NCBI RefSeq assembly: GCF_027214045.1
Contig: NZ_JAPWHE010000001.1
Span: 248,001-312,000, forward strand
Length of the DNA stretch: 64,000 bases
Direction: 5' to 3'
Source of the DNA: Castellaniella denitrificans
GTDB lineage: Bacteria; Pseudomonadota; Gammaproteobacteria; Burkholderiales; Burkholderiaceae_B
Positions 55,006-64,000 of this stretch are shown here, in pieces. Each line of letters opens with the position of its first letter. The stretch's first letter is position 1. The notes beneath the pieces are model-generated. The model was not told the DNA's origin. It was given only the letters and a program-made list of their open reading frames with translations, and did not search any database. The position numbers and the translations under genes are program-made.

Positions 55006-55629
55006 TCAGCGGGAATACAGTTCCACGACCATGGATTCGTTAACGTCGTGGGCGACATCCTGGCGATCCGGGGCCTGCTTGAACACGCCCGACAGCTTGG
55101 CGGCGTCGACTTCGACCCACTGGGGCAGGCCGTTGCCGGTCGCCAGTTCCAGGGATTCCTTGATGCGGCTCTGGCTCTTCGCCTTTTCACGCACGGCGAC
55201 CACGTCGCCGGCCTTGACCAGCATCGAGGCGATGTCGGCGGTATGGCCGTTCAGCTCGATGGCGCGGTGGTTCACCAGCTGGCGCGCTTCGGCGCGGGTG
55301 GAGCCGAAGCCCATGCGATAGACGACGTTGTCCAGGCGCGATTCGAGCAACTGGATCAGCGTTTCGCCGGTGTTGCCGCGGCGGCGCTCGGCCTCGGCGA
55401 AGTACTTGCGGAACTGCTTTTCCAGCACGCCGTACATGCGCTTGAGCTTTTGCTTTTCACGCAGCTGCAGGCCGAAATCCGACGTGCGCGAACCCGAGAT
55501 GCGGCCGTGCTGGCCGGGCTTGGATTCGAGCTTGCACTTGGAGTCCAGCGAACGGCGGGCGCTCTTCAGGAACAGATCGGTGCCTTCGCGACGCGAAAGC
55601 TTGCATTTGGGTCCAGTGTAACGAGCCAA
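55006..55629 (-). CDS. rpsD: 30S ribosomal protein S4
   Basis: This 207-residue primary 16S rRNA-binding protein is [22 protein letters not shown] in its N-terminal part, with the S4 RNA-binding domain in [26 protein letters not shown]. The start codon is TTG at 55629: only this codon fits the conserved N-terminus, and an AGGGGA Shine-Dalgarno lies 5 bases upstream. The longer frame from 55728 runs into rpsK. In E. coli S4 represses its own operon; a TTG start may help set its level. Confidence 0.95.
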   Translation of the reverse strand: MARYTGPKCKLSRREGTDLFLKSARRSLDSKCKLESKPGQHGRISGSRTSDFGLQLREKQKLKRMYGVLEKQFRKYFAEAERRRGNTGETLIQLLESRLDNVVYRMGFGSTRAEARQLVNHRAIELNGHTADIASMLVKAGDVVAVREKAKSQSRIKESLELATGNGLPQWVEVDAAKLSGVFKQAPDRQDVAHDVNESMVVELYSR

Positions 55630-55639
55630 GATGTTCCCC

Positions 55640-56038
55640 TTAGATACGACGACGCTTGGGCGGACGGCAGCCGTTGTGCGGCACCGGCGTGATGTCCGAA
55701 ATGCTGGAGATCTTGATCCCCAGGGCATTCAGGGCACGCACCGAGGATTCGCGGCCAGGGCCGGGGCCCTTGATGCGAACTTCCAGCGTCTTGATGCCAT
55801 ATTCCTGGGCCACGCGGCCGGCGGACTCGGCGGCCACCTGGGCGGCGAAAGGCGTCGACTTGCGCGAGCCCTTGAAGCCGGCGCCGCCGGACGTCGCCCA
55901 CGACAGCGCATTGCCCTGGCGATCGGTGATCGTGATGATGGTGTTGTTGAAGGACGCGTGCACGTGGGCGATCCCGTCGGACACGTTCTTCTTGACTTTC
56001 TTGCGGACGCGCGAGGCACCGCTCTGAGCTTTCGCCAT
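55640..56038 (-). CDS. rpsK: 30S ribosomal protein S11
   Basis: This 132-residue platform protein has [44 protein letters not shown] and ends in [11 protein letters not shown], a full-length S11. It lies between rpsM and rpsD with 10-14 bp gaps. Confidence 0.98.
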   Translation of the reverse strand: MAKAQSGASRVRKKVKKNVSDGIAHVHASFNNTIITITDRQGNALSWATSGGAGFKGSRKSTPFAAQVAAESAGRVAQEYGIKTLEVRIKGPGPGRESSVRALNALGIKISSISDITPVPHNGCRPPKRRRI

Positions 56039-56052
56039 GTTCTTTCCTCAGG

Positions 56053-56418
56053 TTATTTCTTCAGGGACGCCGCGGCACGACGCGGACCCTTGCGGGTGCG
56101 CGCGTTGGTGCGGGTGCGCTGGCCGCGCACCGGCAGGCCACGCTTGTGGCGCATGCCACGGTACGTGCCCAGGTCGATCAGGCGCTTGATCGACAGCTGC
56201 ACTTCGCGGCGCAGGTCGCCTTCGATCGTGTAGCCGTTGATCTGTTCACGGATCTTTTCCAGTTCCTCGTCGGTCAGATCCTTGATCTTCTTCGAGTATT
56301 CGATGCCGGTCGCTTCGCAGATCTTGCGGGCGCGGGTGCGGCCGATGCCAAAGATGGCCGTCAGACCGATCTCGGCGTGTTGGTGCGGCGGAATATTGAT
56401 GCCAGCAATACGGGCCAT
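56053..56418 (-). CDS. rpsM: 30S ribosomal protein S13
   Basis: This 121-residue head protein of the small subunit starts [30 protein letters not shown] and has the basic tail [23 protein letters not shown] that contacts the P-site. Length is standard. Confidence 0.98.
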   Translation of the reverse strand: MARIAGINIPPHQHAEIGLTAIFGIGRTRARKICEATGIEYSKKIKDLTDEELEKIREQINGYTIEGDLRREVQLSIKRLIDLGTYRGMRHKRGLPVRGQRTRTNARTRKGPRRAAASLKK

Positions 56419-56451
56419 GACTGTTCCTCGTGAATTCCGTGATGCCCGGCC

Positions 56452-56565
56452 TTAGCCTTGGCGTTGCTTGTGACGCGGGTCGGTGCAGATGACGCGCACC
56501 ACGCCGTGACGTTTGATGATTTTGCAGTTGCGGCAGATCCGCTTTACCGATGCCATTACCTTCAT
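56452..56565 (-). CDS. rpmJ: 50S ribosomal protein L36
   Basis: This 37-residue protein ([19 protein letters not shown] at the start) is read on the minus strand between infA and rpsM. Zinc ligands Cys11, Cys14, Cys27 and His32 are all present, so it is the zinc-binding form. Its start at 56565 has a GGAGAT Shine-Dalgarno. The gene was found by direct translation because it is very short. Confidence 0.95.
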   Translation of the reverse strand: MKVMASVKRICRNCKIIKRHGVVRVICTDPRHKQRQG

Positions 56566-56596
56566 GGTGATCTCCTGGTTCTTGACCGGCCGCTAC

Positions 56597-56815
56597 CTAC
56601 TTGGAGCGGAAAACAATCCTGGCGCGCGACAAGTCATAGGGCGTGAGCTCCACTGTGACCTTGTCACCCGGAAGGATCCGGATGTAGTGCATACGCATCT
56701 TGCCCGAAATGTGGCCCAATACCATGTGGCCATTTTCCAGCTTGACGCGGAACGTTGCGTTGGGAAGGTTTTCGATGACCTCCCCTTGCATCTGGATGAC
56801 GTCGTCCTTGGACAT
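56597..56815 (-). CDS. infA: Translation initiation factor IF-1
   Basis: This 72-residue OB-fold factor has [21 protein letters not shown] and [20 protein letters not shown]. It occupies the ribosomal A-site during initiation. Position between secY and rpmJ is the normal betaproteobacterial order. Confidence 0.97.
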   Translation of the reverse strand: MSKDDVIQMQGEVIENLPNATFRVKLENGHMVLGHISGKMRMHYIRILPGDKVTVELTPYDLSRARIVFRSK

Positions 56816-56821
56816 GTTCGT

Positions 56822-58147
56822 TCAGCGCATGGGTAATCCCGCAGCGCCCTTGAAGTTCGCCTTCCGGAGCAGCGAGTCATACTGTTGGGACATCATGTAA
56901 GCCTGCGCCTGCGCCATGAAATCCATCGCGACGACGACAATGATCAGCAGGGACGTGCCACCGAAATAGAAAGGCACGTTCCAGCGCATTTGCATCAGTT
57001 CCGGCAGCAGGCAGACCAGCGTGACGTAGATCGCGCCCGACAGCGTCAGCCGCATCAGGATCTTGTCGATGTAGCGCGCGGTCTGCTCGCCGGGACGGAT
57101 GCCGGGCACGAAGGCGCCGCTCTTCTTCAGATTGTCCGCCGTCTCGCGGCTGTTGAACACCAGCGCGGTATAGAAGAAACAGAAGAAGATGATCAGGCCG
57201 GAATACAGGGTCACGTACAGCGGTTGCTGCGGTGACAGGGCAGCCGCCAGGTCGCCCAGCCAGCGCATGTTCGGGTTGCTGGAGAACCAGCTGGTGACCG
57301 TCGCGGGCAGCAGGATGATGGACGAGGCGAAGATCGGCGGAATCACGCCGGACATGTTCAGCTTGAGCGGCAGGTGCGAGGACTGGCCGCCATAGAGCTT
57401 GTTGCCCACCTGGCGCTTGGCGTAGTTCACCGTGATGCGGCGCTGGCCGCGTTCGACGAAAACCACGAAGTAGGTCACCCCCACCACCAGGGCCAGGATG
57501 AACAGCACCGACAGGATGGACATCGAGTCCGTGCGCACCAGGTCCAGCATGCCGCCCAGCGCGCCGGGCAGGCCGGCGACGATCCCGGCGAAGATGAGCA
57601 GCGAGATGCCGTTGCCCAGGCCGCGCTCGGTGATCTGCTCACCCAGCCACATGATGAACATGCTGCCGGTGACCAGCGTCACGATCGTGGTGAAGCGGAA
57701 CAGCAGCCCCGGATCGATGACCAGACCGGGCTGGGATTCCAGCGCCACCGAAATGCCGATCGCCTGGAAGGTCGCCAGGAACACCGTGCCATAGCGGGTG
57801 TACTGGGTGATCTTGCGCTGGCCGGACTGGCCTTCTTTTTTGATGGCTTCCAGCGAGGGCACCACCACCGCCAGGAGCTGCATGATGATCGACGCCGAGA
57901 TGTACGGCATGATCCCCAGCGCCAGCACGGAGAAACGCTCCAGCGCGCCGCCGGAGAACATGTTGAACAGTCCCAGGATACCGCCCTGGTTCTGCTGGAA
58001 CAGGTCGGCCAACGCGTCCGGATTGATGCCGGGCACGGGGATGTGAGTCCCCAGGCGGTAGACGATCAGGGCGAGCACGAGGAACAGGATACGGCGCTTG
58101 AGGTCGCCGTATCCCGCACTGGGCTTATTTGCCTGAGCTTTGGCCAC
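56822..58147 (-). CDS. secY: Preprotein translocase subunit SecY
   Basis: This 441-residue ten-span channel of the Sec translocon has [18 protein letters not shown] at the N-terminus, the plug region [26 protein letters not shown], and the cytosolic loop [18 protein letters not shown]. It is co-transcribed with the spc ribosomal genes, 9 bp after rplO. Confidence 0.98.
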   Translation of the reverse strand: MAKAQANKPSAGYGDLKRRILFLVLALIVYRLGTHIPVPGINPDALADLFQQNQGGILGLFNMFSGGALERFSVLALGIMPYISASIIMQLLAVVVPSLEAIKKEGQSGQRKITQYTRYGTVFLATFQAIGISVALESQPGLVIDPGLLFRFTTIVTLVTGSMFIMWLGEQITERGLGNGISLLIFAGIVAGLPGALGGMLDLVRTDSMSILSVLFILALVVGVTYFVVFVERGQRRITVNYAKRQVGNKLYGGQSSHLPLKLNMSGVIPPIFASSIILLPATVTSWFSSNPNMRWLGDLAAALSPQQPLYVTLYSGLIIFFCFFYTALVFNSRETADNLKKSGAFVPGIRPGEQTARYIDKILMRLTLSGAIYVTLVCLLPELMQMRWNVPFYFGGTSLLIIVVVAMDFMAQAQAYMMSQQYDSLLRKANFKGAAGLPMR

Positions 58148-58156
58148 AGCCGCCCC

Positions 58157-58597
58157 TTACGCCAGCGAACCGCCGGCGGCTTCGATCGCGGCGCGCGCGC
58201 CGGCCGTCGCATTGATGCCGCGCAGGGTGACCTTGCGGGACAGGTCGCCGGTCTTGATGACCTTGACGGTGCGGACCAGCTCGCCGACCAGCCCGGCAGC
58301 CTTCAGAACCTGCAGGTCGATCTCGTCGACCGGCAGGGCCTGGAGGTCCGACAAGCGGATCTCGGCGAACAGATGGCGACCCATCGGCGTGAAGCCGCGC
58401 TTGGGCAGACGGCGCTGCAGCGGCATCTGACCGCCTTCGAAACCGACTTTGTGAAAGCCGCCCGCACGGGACTTCTGGCCCTTGTGGCCACGGCCGGCGG
58501 TCTTGCCCAGGCCGGAACCGATACCGCGGCCTACACGGCGGCGGGGGTGCTTGGCACCTTCGGCGGGGGCGAGCGTGTTCAGTTGAGTGACGGACAT
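58157..58597 (-). CDS. rplO: 50S ribosomal protein L15
   Basis: This 146-residue protein has [41 protein letters not shown], the L15 N-terminal extension that threads into the large subunit, and a globular C-terminal part. Full length. Confidence 0.97.
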   Translation of the reverse strand: MSVTQLNTLAPAEGAKHPRRRVGRGIGSGLGKTAGRGHKGQKSRAGGFHKVGFEGGQMPLQRRLPKRGFTPMGRHLFAEIRLSDLQALPVDEIDLQVLKAAGLVGELVRTVKVIKTGDLSRKVTLRGINATAGARAAIEAAGGSLA

Positions 58598-58607
58598 CTG
58601 AATTCCT

Positions 58608-58793
58608 TTAGGCTTCCGAGACGGTGACCAGGTAATCCACCTTGCGGATCATCCCACGCACCTCGGGGGTATCGACCAGGACGCGGCTGCTGTTGACCTT
58701 GCCCAGACCCAGGCCGCGCACGGTGGCGCGGTGGGACTTGTGCGTGCCGATGACAGAGCGCACGAGCGTGACTTTGATTTGCTTCTGTGCCAT
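58608..58793 (-). CDS. rpmD: 50S ribosomal protein L30
   Basis: This 61-residue L30 has the pattern [44 protein letters not shown]. It lies 3 bp after rpsE and 10 bp before rplO. Confidence 0.97.
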   Translation of the reverse strand: MAQKQIKVTLVRSVIGTHKSHRATVRGLGLGKVNSSRVLVDTPEVRGMIRKVDYLVTVSEA

Positions 58794-58796
58794 GTC

Positions 58797-59318
58797 TTAC
58801 CCCAGGATCTCTTCGACCGACTTGCCGCGCTTGGCCGCGATTTCCGCAGGCGTGGAGCAGGCGCGCAGGCCGTTGAGGGTCGCACGGACCATGTTGTACG
58901 GGTTGCTCGAGCCGAGGCTCTTGGCCACGACGTTGCGCACGCCCATCACTTCGAAGATCGCGCGCATCGGACCACCGGCGATCACGCCGGTCCCTTCGGC
59001 GGCGGGCGAAATCAGCACCGTCGAGGCGCCGTGCTTGCCGACCACGGTGTGGTGCAGCGTGCCGTTCTTCAGGGCCACCTTGAGCAGACCGCGACGGGCC
59101 TGTTCCATGGCTTTCTGAACGGCGACGGGCACTTCGCGGGCCTTGCCCTTGCCCATGCCGATGCGGCCATCGCCGTCGCCGACCACGGTCAGCGCGGCGA
59201 AGCTCATCGTGCGGCCGCCCTTGACGACCTTGCTGACGCGGTTGACCGCGATCATCTTTTCACGCATGCCGTCGTCGCGTTCCTGCTCCGGGGCGTGCTT
59301 GCCTTGTGCTTTAGCCAT
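58797..59318 (-). CDS. rpsE: 30S ribosomal protein S5
   Basis: This 173-residue protein has the double-stranded RNA-binding-like N-terminal domain ([31 protein letters not shown]) and the C-terminal S5 fold with [19 protein letters not shown]. Full length and normal position. Confidence 0.98.
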   Translation of the reverse strand: MAKAQGKHAPEQERDDGMREKMIAVNRVSKVVKGGRTMSFAALTVVGDGDGRIGMGKGKAREVPVAVQKAMEQARRGLLKVALKNGTLHHTVVGKHGASTVLISPAAEGTGVIAGGPMRAIFEVMGVRNVVAKSLGSSNPYNMVRATLNGLRACSTPAEIAAKRGKSVEEILG

Positions 59319-59327
59319 GTGATTCCC

Positions 59328-59693
59328 TTAGAACTTCAAGCCGGCTTCACGCGCGGCTTCGGCCAGCGCCTTGACGCGGCCATGGTAACGGAAGCCCGAA
59401 CGGTCGAAGGCGACGAGTTCGATGCCGGCAGCCTTGGCCTTCTCGGCCACACGCTTGCCGATCAGACTGGCGGCGGAAGCGTTGCCGCCGGAGGCCTTCT
59501 GGCTGGCGAGTTCCTTGCGCACTTCGGGCTCGAGCGTCGAGGCGCTGACCAGCACGCGGTCGCCTTCCGGCGAAATGATGTTGGCGTAGATGTGCAGATT
59601 CGTGCGATGCACCGCCAGGCGATGCACGCGCAACTCGTGAATCTTGCGGCGGGTGGCCGCGGCACGACGCAAACGGGAAGTTTTCTTGTCCAT
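59328..59693 (-). CDS. rplR: 50S ribosomal protein L18
   Basis: This 121-residue 5S rRNA-binding protein has [38 protein letters not shown] and ends [22 protein letters not shown]. Full length. Confidence 0.97.
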   Translation of the reverse strand: MDKKTSRLRRAAATRRKIHELRVHRLAVHRTNLHIYANIISPEGDRVLVSASTLEPEVRKELASQKASGGNASAASLIGKRVAEKAKAAGIELVAFDRSGFRYHGRVKALAEAAREAGLKF

Positions 59694-59714
59694 GATTCGT
59701 CCTTGCCTGCGCGC

Positions 59715-60248
59715 TTATTTCTTCTTGGTTTCTTTCAGGATCACACGCTCGTCCGCGTAGCGCACGCCCTTGCCCTTGTAGGGTTCGGGTTGGCGATAGG
59801 CGCGGATTTCAGCGGCGACCTGGCCGACGACCTGCTTGTTGGCACCCTTGACCACGATTTCGGTCTGGGAAGGGCACTCGATCTTGATCCCGTCGGGGAT
59901 GTCGTGCAGGATGTCGTGCGAGAAACCCAGTTGAAGCTTCAGGGCGTTGCCCTGGAGCTGGGCGCGGAAACCCACGCCCACCAGGTTCAGCCGCCGTTCG
60001 AAACCGGCGCTGACACCCGTGACCATATTGTTCACCAGCGCGCGCACGGTGCCCGACATGGCCTTGGCCTGGCGGGAATCGTTGGCGACGGCGAAGGTGA
60101 GCTGGCCGTCTTCCTGGGAGATCCGGACGTTGCCGTCCAGGGACTGGGTCAAGGTGCCCAACGGACCCTTGACGACGATTTGCCCGGCGCTGATGGTGGC
60201 TTCGACGCCTTTCGGCAACGCGACGGGATATTTGGCGATACGTGACAT
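59715..60248 (-). CDS. rplF: 50S ribosomal protein L6
   Basis: This 177-residue protein has the two L6 repeats ([19 protein letters not shown] and the C-terminal [14 protein letters not shown] signature). It lies between rpsH and rplR and is of normal length. Confidence 0.98.
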   Translation of the reverse strand: MSRIAKYPVALPKGVEATISAGQIVVKGPLGTLTQSLDGNVRISQEDGQLTFAVANDSRQAKAMSGTVRALVNNMVTGVSAGFERRLNLVGVGFRAQLQGNALKLQLGFSHDILHDIPDGIKIECPSQTEIVVKGANKQVVGQVAAEIRAYRQPEPYKGKGVRYADERVILKETKKK

Positions 60249-60259
60249 GGTTCAGCTCC

Positions 60260-60655
60260 TTATGCCACGTAGCAGAGCACTTCGCCACCGACGCCGTTGG
60301 CACGGGCCTTGCGGTCCGTCATGACGCCACGGGGGGTCGAGACGATCGCCACGCCCAGGCCGTTCATGACCTGGGGAATGGCGGTGCTGCTCTTGTAAAT
60401 ACGCAGGCCGGGACGCGAGACGCGGTCGATGCGCTCGATCACCGGACGGCCGGCATAGTATTTCAGGGTGATTTCCAGTTCCGGCTTGGCTTGTTCGCCG
60501 CCGATGCGGAAATCCTCGATGTAGCCTTCGTCCTTCAGCACGGCGGCAATGGCCGCCTTCAGCTTGGAGGAGGGCATGGAAACCGACGTCTTGTTGACCT
60601 GTTGCGCATTGCGCACGCGGGTCAGCATATCGGCGATGGGATCGCTCATGCTCAT
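60260..60655 (-). CDS. rpsH: 30S ribosomal protein S8
   Basis: This 131-residue 16S rRNA-binding protein has [16 protein letters not shown] and the C-terminal [27 protein letters not shown]. The ATG at 60655 is 8 bases from an AGGAG Shine-Dalgarno and preferred over the ATG two codons later. In E. coli S8 represses the spc operon by binding its mRNA near rplE; I did not verify an S8 site here. Confidence 0.97.
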   Translation of the reverse strand: MSMSDPIADMLTRVRNAQQVNKTSVSMPSSKLKAAIAAVLKDEGYIEDFRIGGEQAKPELEITLKYYAGRPVIERIDRVSRPGLRIYKSSTAIPQVMNGLGVAIVSTPRGVMTDRKARANGVGGEVLCYVA

Positions 60656-60666
60656 GTGTGTTTCTC

Positions 60667-60972
60667 CTACCAGCTGGCCTTGGTCATGCCGGGCACTTCG
60701 CCGCGCATGGCCATTTCACGCAGTTTGTGACGGGTCAGCCCGAACTTGCTGAACACGCCGCGGGGGCGGCCCGTCACCACGCAACGGTTGCGCTGGCGGG
60801 TGGGGTTGGCATTGCGCGGCAGCTGTTGCAGCGCCAGGCGAGCCTGATAACGTTCTTCGTCGGACTTCGACTGATCGGCGATGATCGCCTTGAGCGCGGC
60901 GCGCTTGGCGGCGAATTTCTCGGCCAGCTTTGCGCGCTTGATGTCGCGATTGATGAGGGAAAGTTTTGCCAC
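60667..60972 (-). CDS. rpsN: 30S ribosomal protein S14
   Basis: This 101-residue S14 is the long, zinc-independent form: it has a single Cys and no CxxC pairs. Motif [35 protein letters not shown] is complete. Confidence 0.97.
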   Translation of the reverse strand: MAKLSLINRDIKRAKLAEKFAAKRAALKAIIADQSKSDEERYQARLALQQLPRNANPTRQRNRCVVTGRPRGVFSKFGLTRHKLREMAMRGEVPGMTKASW

Positions 60973-60981
60973 GTCAGCCCC

Positions 60982-61521
60982 TTAGTTGCGGAAGGGGAAG
61001 CTGAATGCGCTCAACAGCGCCTTGGCTTCCTCGTCGGTCTTTGCGGTAGTGGTGATGCTGATGTTCATCCCGCGCACGGCATCGATCTTGTCGTATTCGA
61101 TTTCCGGGAAGATGATCTGTTCTTTCACACCGATGTTGTAATTGCCGCGGCCGTCGAAGGCGCGACCCGACACGCCGCGGAAGTCACGCACGCGGGGCAG
61201 GGCGACCGAGATCAGACGGTCCAGGAATTCGTACATGCGCTGGCCGCGCAGTGTGACCATGCACCCGATCGGATAGTCCTCGCGGATCTTGAAGCCGGCG
61301 ATGGCCTTGCGGGTCTTGGTGATCACGGGTTTCTGGCCGGCGATCTTGGTCATGTCGCCCACGGCGTTCTCGATGACCTTCTTGTCGGCGACGGCTTCGG
61401 ACACGCCCATGTTCAGGGTGATCTTGGTGATGCGGGGAACCTGCATCACCGACTGGTAGCCGAATTTCGCCTGCAGGTCTGCGGCGACCTTCGTGCGATA
61501 GAAATCTTGTAAACGAGCCAT
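60982..61521 (-). CDS. rplE: 50S ribosomal protein L5
   Basis: This 179-residue 5S rRNA-binding protein has [42 protein letters not shown] and [25 protein letters not shown]. Full length, normal order. Confidence 0.98.
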   Translation of the reverse strand: MARLQDFYRTKVAADLQAKFGYQSVMQVPRITKITLNMGVSEAVADKKVIENAVGDMTKIAGQKPVITKTRKAIAGFKIREDYPIGCMVTLRGQRMYEFLDRLISVALPRVRDFRGVSGRAFDGRGNYNIGVKEQIIFPEIEYDKIDAVRGMNISITTTAKTDEEAKALLSAFSFPFRN

Positions 61522-61535
61522 TTTATGCGCGCCCC

Positions 61536-61856
61536 TTATGCCTTCGCGCCAACGACGGCGCCGTTGGAGCGGAAAATGCGAACCTTGGCGCCGTCCACGA
61601 CCTTGACGCCGACGCGGTCGCCCTTGCCGGTTTCGGGGTTGTAGATCGCCACGTTCGAGATATGGATGGGCAGGGTCTTGTCGACGATGCCGCCGGGCGT
61701 GCCCGCCATGGGGTTGCCCTTGGCGTGTTTCTTCACGACATTGATGCCCTCGACCAGCACGTGGTCGTCATCAACGCGGGCCACCACGGTGCCGCGGCGG
61801 CTGCGATCGCGGCCGGACAGCACGATGACTTCGTCGCCTTTGCGAATGTTTTGCAT
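61536..61856 (-). CDS. rplX: 50S ribosomal protein L24
   Basis: This 106-residue assembly-initiator protein has the KOW motif ([21 protein letters not shown]) and [16 protein letters not shown]. It lies 10 bp after rplN. Confidence 0.97.
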   Translation of the reverse strand: MQNIRKGDEVIVLSGRDRSRRGTVVARVDDDHVLVEGINVVKKHAKGNPMAGTPGGIVDKTLPIHISNVAIYNPETGKGDRVGVKVVDGAKVRIFRSNGAVVGAKA

Positions 61857-61866
61857 GATCTGCTCC

Positions 61867-62235
61867 TTACAGCACTTCAGGCGCCAGGGACACGATCTTC
61901 ATGAACTTTTCGGTGCGCAGTTCGCGCGTGACCGGTCCGAAGATGCGCGTGCCGATGGGCTCGAGCTTGGCGTTGAGCAACACGGCCGCGTTGCCGCCGA
62001 AGCGGATCAACGAGCCGTCCTTGCGGCGGACGCCCTTGGCGGTACGCACCACCACGGCGTTGTAGATTTCGCCCTTTTTGACGCGGCCGCGGGGGGCCGC
62101 TTCCTTGACGGACACCTTGATGACGTCGCCAATGGCGGCATAACGGCGCTTGGAACCGCCCAACACCTTGATGCACATCACAGAACGCGCACCCGTGTTG
62201 TCGGCCACGTCCAGCGTGGTCTGCATTTGGATCAT
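61867..62235 (-). CDS. rplN: 50S ribosomal protein L14
   Basis: This 122-residue protein is a canonical L14: [33 protein letters not shown] and [15 protein letters not shown]. It is the first gene of the spc operon here. In many bacteria rpmC and rpsQ of the S10 operon lie just upstream; here they do not, and the next gene is a GGDEF/EAL protein. Confidence 0.98.
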   Translation of the reverse strand: MIQMQTTLDVADNTGARSVMCIKVLGGSKRRYAAIGDVIKVSVKEAAPRGRVKKGEIYNAVVVRTAKGVRRKDGSLIRFGGNAAVLLNAKLEPIGTRIFGPVTRELRTEKFMKIVSLAPEVL

Positions 62236-62495
62236 GATTTTTCCTGTTCCAACTTAACAACGAAGCCCAGGGCATGAATCCCCGGCTACGCAGCCAGTTT
62301 TGGTCCCGTCAGGCACACTTGGCTAGTCGCTTGGGTAGCCAACGCAGGCAGCCGGTTGATCAGCCAAGTACGCCCTGGGTTGAAATTCGAGAACTTCCAC
62401 TGCCCGGCGCGCGTTCCACGCATCATGAGACGCATGTTTTGCCACGCACCATAGGGCAAGACAGCAATTATAAGATGACGCCGCAGGTCTTGCAA
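62236..62495 (-). promoter_or_regulatory. Promoter and structured leader of the spc ribosomal operon
   Basis: On the minus strand a TTGCAA box (62490-62495) and a perfect TATAAT (62467-62472) are 17 bp apart, a strong sigma70 promoter with transcription start near 62460. The leader of about 225 bases contains the perfect repeat ttggcta/tagccaa (62319-62325 with 62336-62342) and a long-range cccagggc/gccctggg pair (62266-62273 with 62372-62379). The fold could be the site of autogenous control by a ribosomal protein, which is inference. The small reading frame 62286-62495 inside it has no family resemblance. This covers the 299-bp gap. Confidence 0.65.
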
Positions 62496-62534
62496 GCCCT
62501 TTGTGCGAAAAATCGCCGAAAGATCGCGCGCCGG

Positions 62535-63998
62535 TCAAGCGACACGCGGCAACGCCCCGTATTCGATCACCATGCGCCGGGTGGCCGCGTCGTCCGCATC
62601 GTCCACGTAGACACGCATGCCCATGCCGATGGCGGTTTCAGTGACGGCAACCATCATTTGCACACCGCCGGGGCTGGCCAGCAGTTCGCGCACGAAGTTT
62701 CCGCCCAGCTTCACATAGGCGAAATCGACCTCATGGATCTGGCGCAAGGCGTCGGGCTGCTGGTCCAGGCCGCGCAACCCCACATGTATCCCTGCCTCGA
62801 TAACCCCCCGGCCGAAGGCCCGGAAGGCCTCGAGATGACGGCTCAGTCCGTAGGCATCCAGTTCCACCACCAGGCGCCGCAGCAGTTCCGGATCGGCGTT
62901 GTCGCAGATCTGGCGTATTTCCTCCAGGTACTGCGCATCAAGGATCGAGGCGATCGACATGCGGATGACCAGAATGCCGTCATGCTCCCCCAGCCAATTC
63001 AGCGCCAGGCACAGCGCACGCATGTCGCAAGCCGGTGACAAGCCCAGACGCGCGGCGGCCGGCATGAACAGGAACCCCGACATGACCGGCTGGTCCGGAT
63101 CGTCCTCCTGGAGCGCCAGGGCGGCCTCGTGGCGGTCGTCGATGTCGTCTCCCTCGTACTGGACGCGCCGCACATCCAGCGACAGGCGGTCGTGATCCAG
63201 CGCCTGCGAGATCAAGGTTCGCCAGGAGGCCTCCCCCATCAACAGCACGCCGTCCTCGTGGTCGGCATAGGACAGGAATTCGATTTCCTCGTGGCCGGCG
63301 CTCTCGGCGCACATCAGGGCCTGATCGAGACGCGTGAGGACTTCCTTGGTCGTGCATTGGACCGTGTAGTCCGTCAAGGCATAGGCCCAGCGCGACAGAT
63401 TGTGGCTGTCGAGCTTGACCCGCAGGGTTTCCAGCAGTTCGCGCAATTTCTGCACCGGCCGCATGACTTCGGGTCCGCCGCCCACGGGAAAGAGCACCAC
63501 GAAATCGCTGCCGGTCAGCCGTGCGGGCAATGCCCGGGCCTGCGGTGCCTCGTTCAGCAATTCGATGATGCGCCGCCCCAGCAACCGCAGCCAATCGTCG
63601 AGCTCCTGGCGTTCCGTCTGGTTCTGCAGACGCGCCATGTCCCGGCTGCGCACCAGCAGCACGTAGCCGCTGACCGCGCCCTGGCGCGAGTCGTCCCGCA
63701 GCATGCGCTTGAGCTCATTGAGGAAATAGCTGCGATTGGCCAGGCCGGTGACGGGATCGCGGTTGAGTTCGATTTCCAGCCGCTCGATGCGCGCCATCTG
63801 CTCGTCCATCGTGGGCGCGATGCGTTCCCGGACGTCGTCCATGAGCTCGGCGTCCTCGACCGGCTCGGTGCGCTTGATCTTGATTTCGGGCGCATCGGCC
63901 GGGGCGGCGGACAAAGCCTTTCGAACCCGGTTCGACAGCGCGACGACGAACAGCGCCCAAAAGGCAGCCAGTCCCAGTGCGAGCCATGTCCATTGCAT
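62535..63998 (-). CDS. Membrane-anchored protein with degenerate GGDEF and EAL domains
   Basis: The 487-residue frame has one N-terminal membrane helix (residues 4-22), a coiled linker (about 50-78), a GGDEF-like domain beginning NRDPVTGLANRSYF (79-92) and an EAL-like domain (about 235-487). The GGDEF active-site motif reads TGSDF (162-166) and the EAL motif appears as EAA (in RHEAALAL), so neither cyclase nor phosphodiesterase activity is expected. It is more likely a c-di-GMP receptor, like LapD. The start ATG at 63998 is 2 bases from the window edge, so the protein may be longer at the N-terminus. It lies upstream of the spc operon promoter on the same strand. Confidence 0.75.
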   Translation of the reverse strand: MQWTWLALGLAAFWALFVVALSNRVRKALSAAPADAPEIKIKRTEPVEDAELMDDVRERIAPTMDEQMARIERLEIELNRDPVTGLANRSYFLNELKRMLRDDSRQGAVSGYVLLVRSRDMARLQNQTERQELDDWLRLLGRRIIELLNEAPQARALPARLTGSDFVVLFPVGGGPEVMRPVQKLRELLETLRVKLDSHNLSRWAYALTDYTVQCTTKEVLTRLDQALMCAESAGHEEIEFLSYADHEDGVLLMGEASWRTLISQALDHDRLSLDVRRVQYEGDDIDDRHEAALALQEDDPDQPVMSGFLFMPAAARLGLSPACDMRALCLALNWLGEHDGILVIRMSIASILDAQYLEEIRQICDNADPELLRRLVVELDAYGLSRHLEAFRAFGRGVIEAGIHVGLRGLDQQPDALRQIHEVDFAYVKLGGNFVRELLASPGGVQMMVAVTETAIGMGMRVYVDDADDAATRRMVIEYGALPRVA

Positions 63999-64000
63999 CA

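Noticed and set aside
62286-62495. 69-codon minus-strand frame in the rplN leader
   Set aside because: Starts upstream of the predicted transcription start, has no recognisable motif and does not resemble rpsQ or rpmC.
1-64000. CRISPR array, tRNA or rRNA genes
   Set aside because: No regularly spaced direct repeats and no tRNA cloverleaf or rRNA sequence were noticed on either strand; a tool search would be needed to exclude a tRNA with certainty.

Overview
The window reads as chromosomal DNA of a GC-rich betaproteobacterium, most likely family Alcaligenaceae (Bordetella/Achromobacter/Castellaniella relatives). The basis is the murA-his-hinT-tat gene order, the split mla operon with mlaA inside it, the FadN-type beta-oxidation pair and the protein sequences themselves. 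This placement is from memory of gene order, not from a search. Almost every base is coding, and most long opposite-strand reading frames are GC-rich shadows.

Layout. 1-8.6 kb: the end of an RfaH/NusG-like antiterminator, an NCS2 purine permease, glucose-6-phosphate isomerase, and a FadN/thiolase beta-oxidation operon (all minus strand). A PsrA-like operator separates that operon from a degenerate, probably domesticated RAYT transposase. 8.6-26.7 kb: a complete catecholate siderophore locus. It holds an outer-membrane FepA-type receptor and one esterase on the minus strand. On the plus strand a transport operon (permease, ATPase, binding protein, second esterase, phosphopantetheinyl transferase) is followed by a biosynthesis operon (entE, free aryl carrier protein, entF-like NRPS, YncE-like lipoprotein, entC, entB lacking its carrier domain, entA). 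Three candidate Fur boxes lie at its promoters; one covers a TATAAT box. The genes predict 2,3-dihydroxybenzoyl-serine chemistry, i.e. enterobactin or a close relative.

26.9-35.3 kb: glutamate synthase gltBD, then a minus-strand group of ECF sigma factor, zinc-finger anti-sigma factor, Spy/CnrR-like periplasmic protein and a His-rich periplasmic protein. 35.4-41.4 kb: Mla phospholipid-transport genes (mlaF, E, D, A, C, no mlaB), a 30-bp perfect inverted-repeat element in the space where mlaB is usually found, an ABC-2 exporter pair and a BolA-family gene. 41.3-50.5 kb: murA, a histidine operon hisGDBHAFIE that lacks hisC, hinT and tatABC. 50.5-53.1 kb: dsbD and cutA, minus strand.

53.2-62.5 kb: the spc and alpha ribosomal operons on the minus strand (rplN to rplQ), with a good sigma70 promoter and a structured leader before rplN, a TTG-started rpsD, and a terminator-like hairpin between rpsD and rpoA. 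62.5-64 kb: a membrane-anchored protein with degenerate GGDEF and EAL domains, reaching the window edge. No tRNA, rRNA, CRISPR array or insertion sequence was seen.
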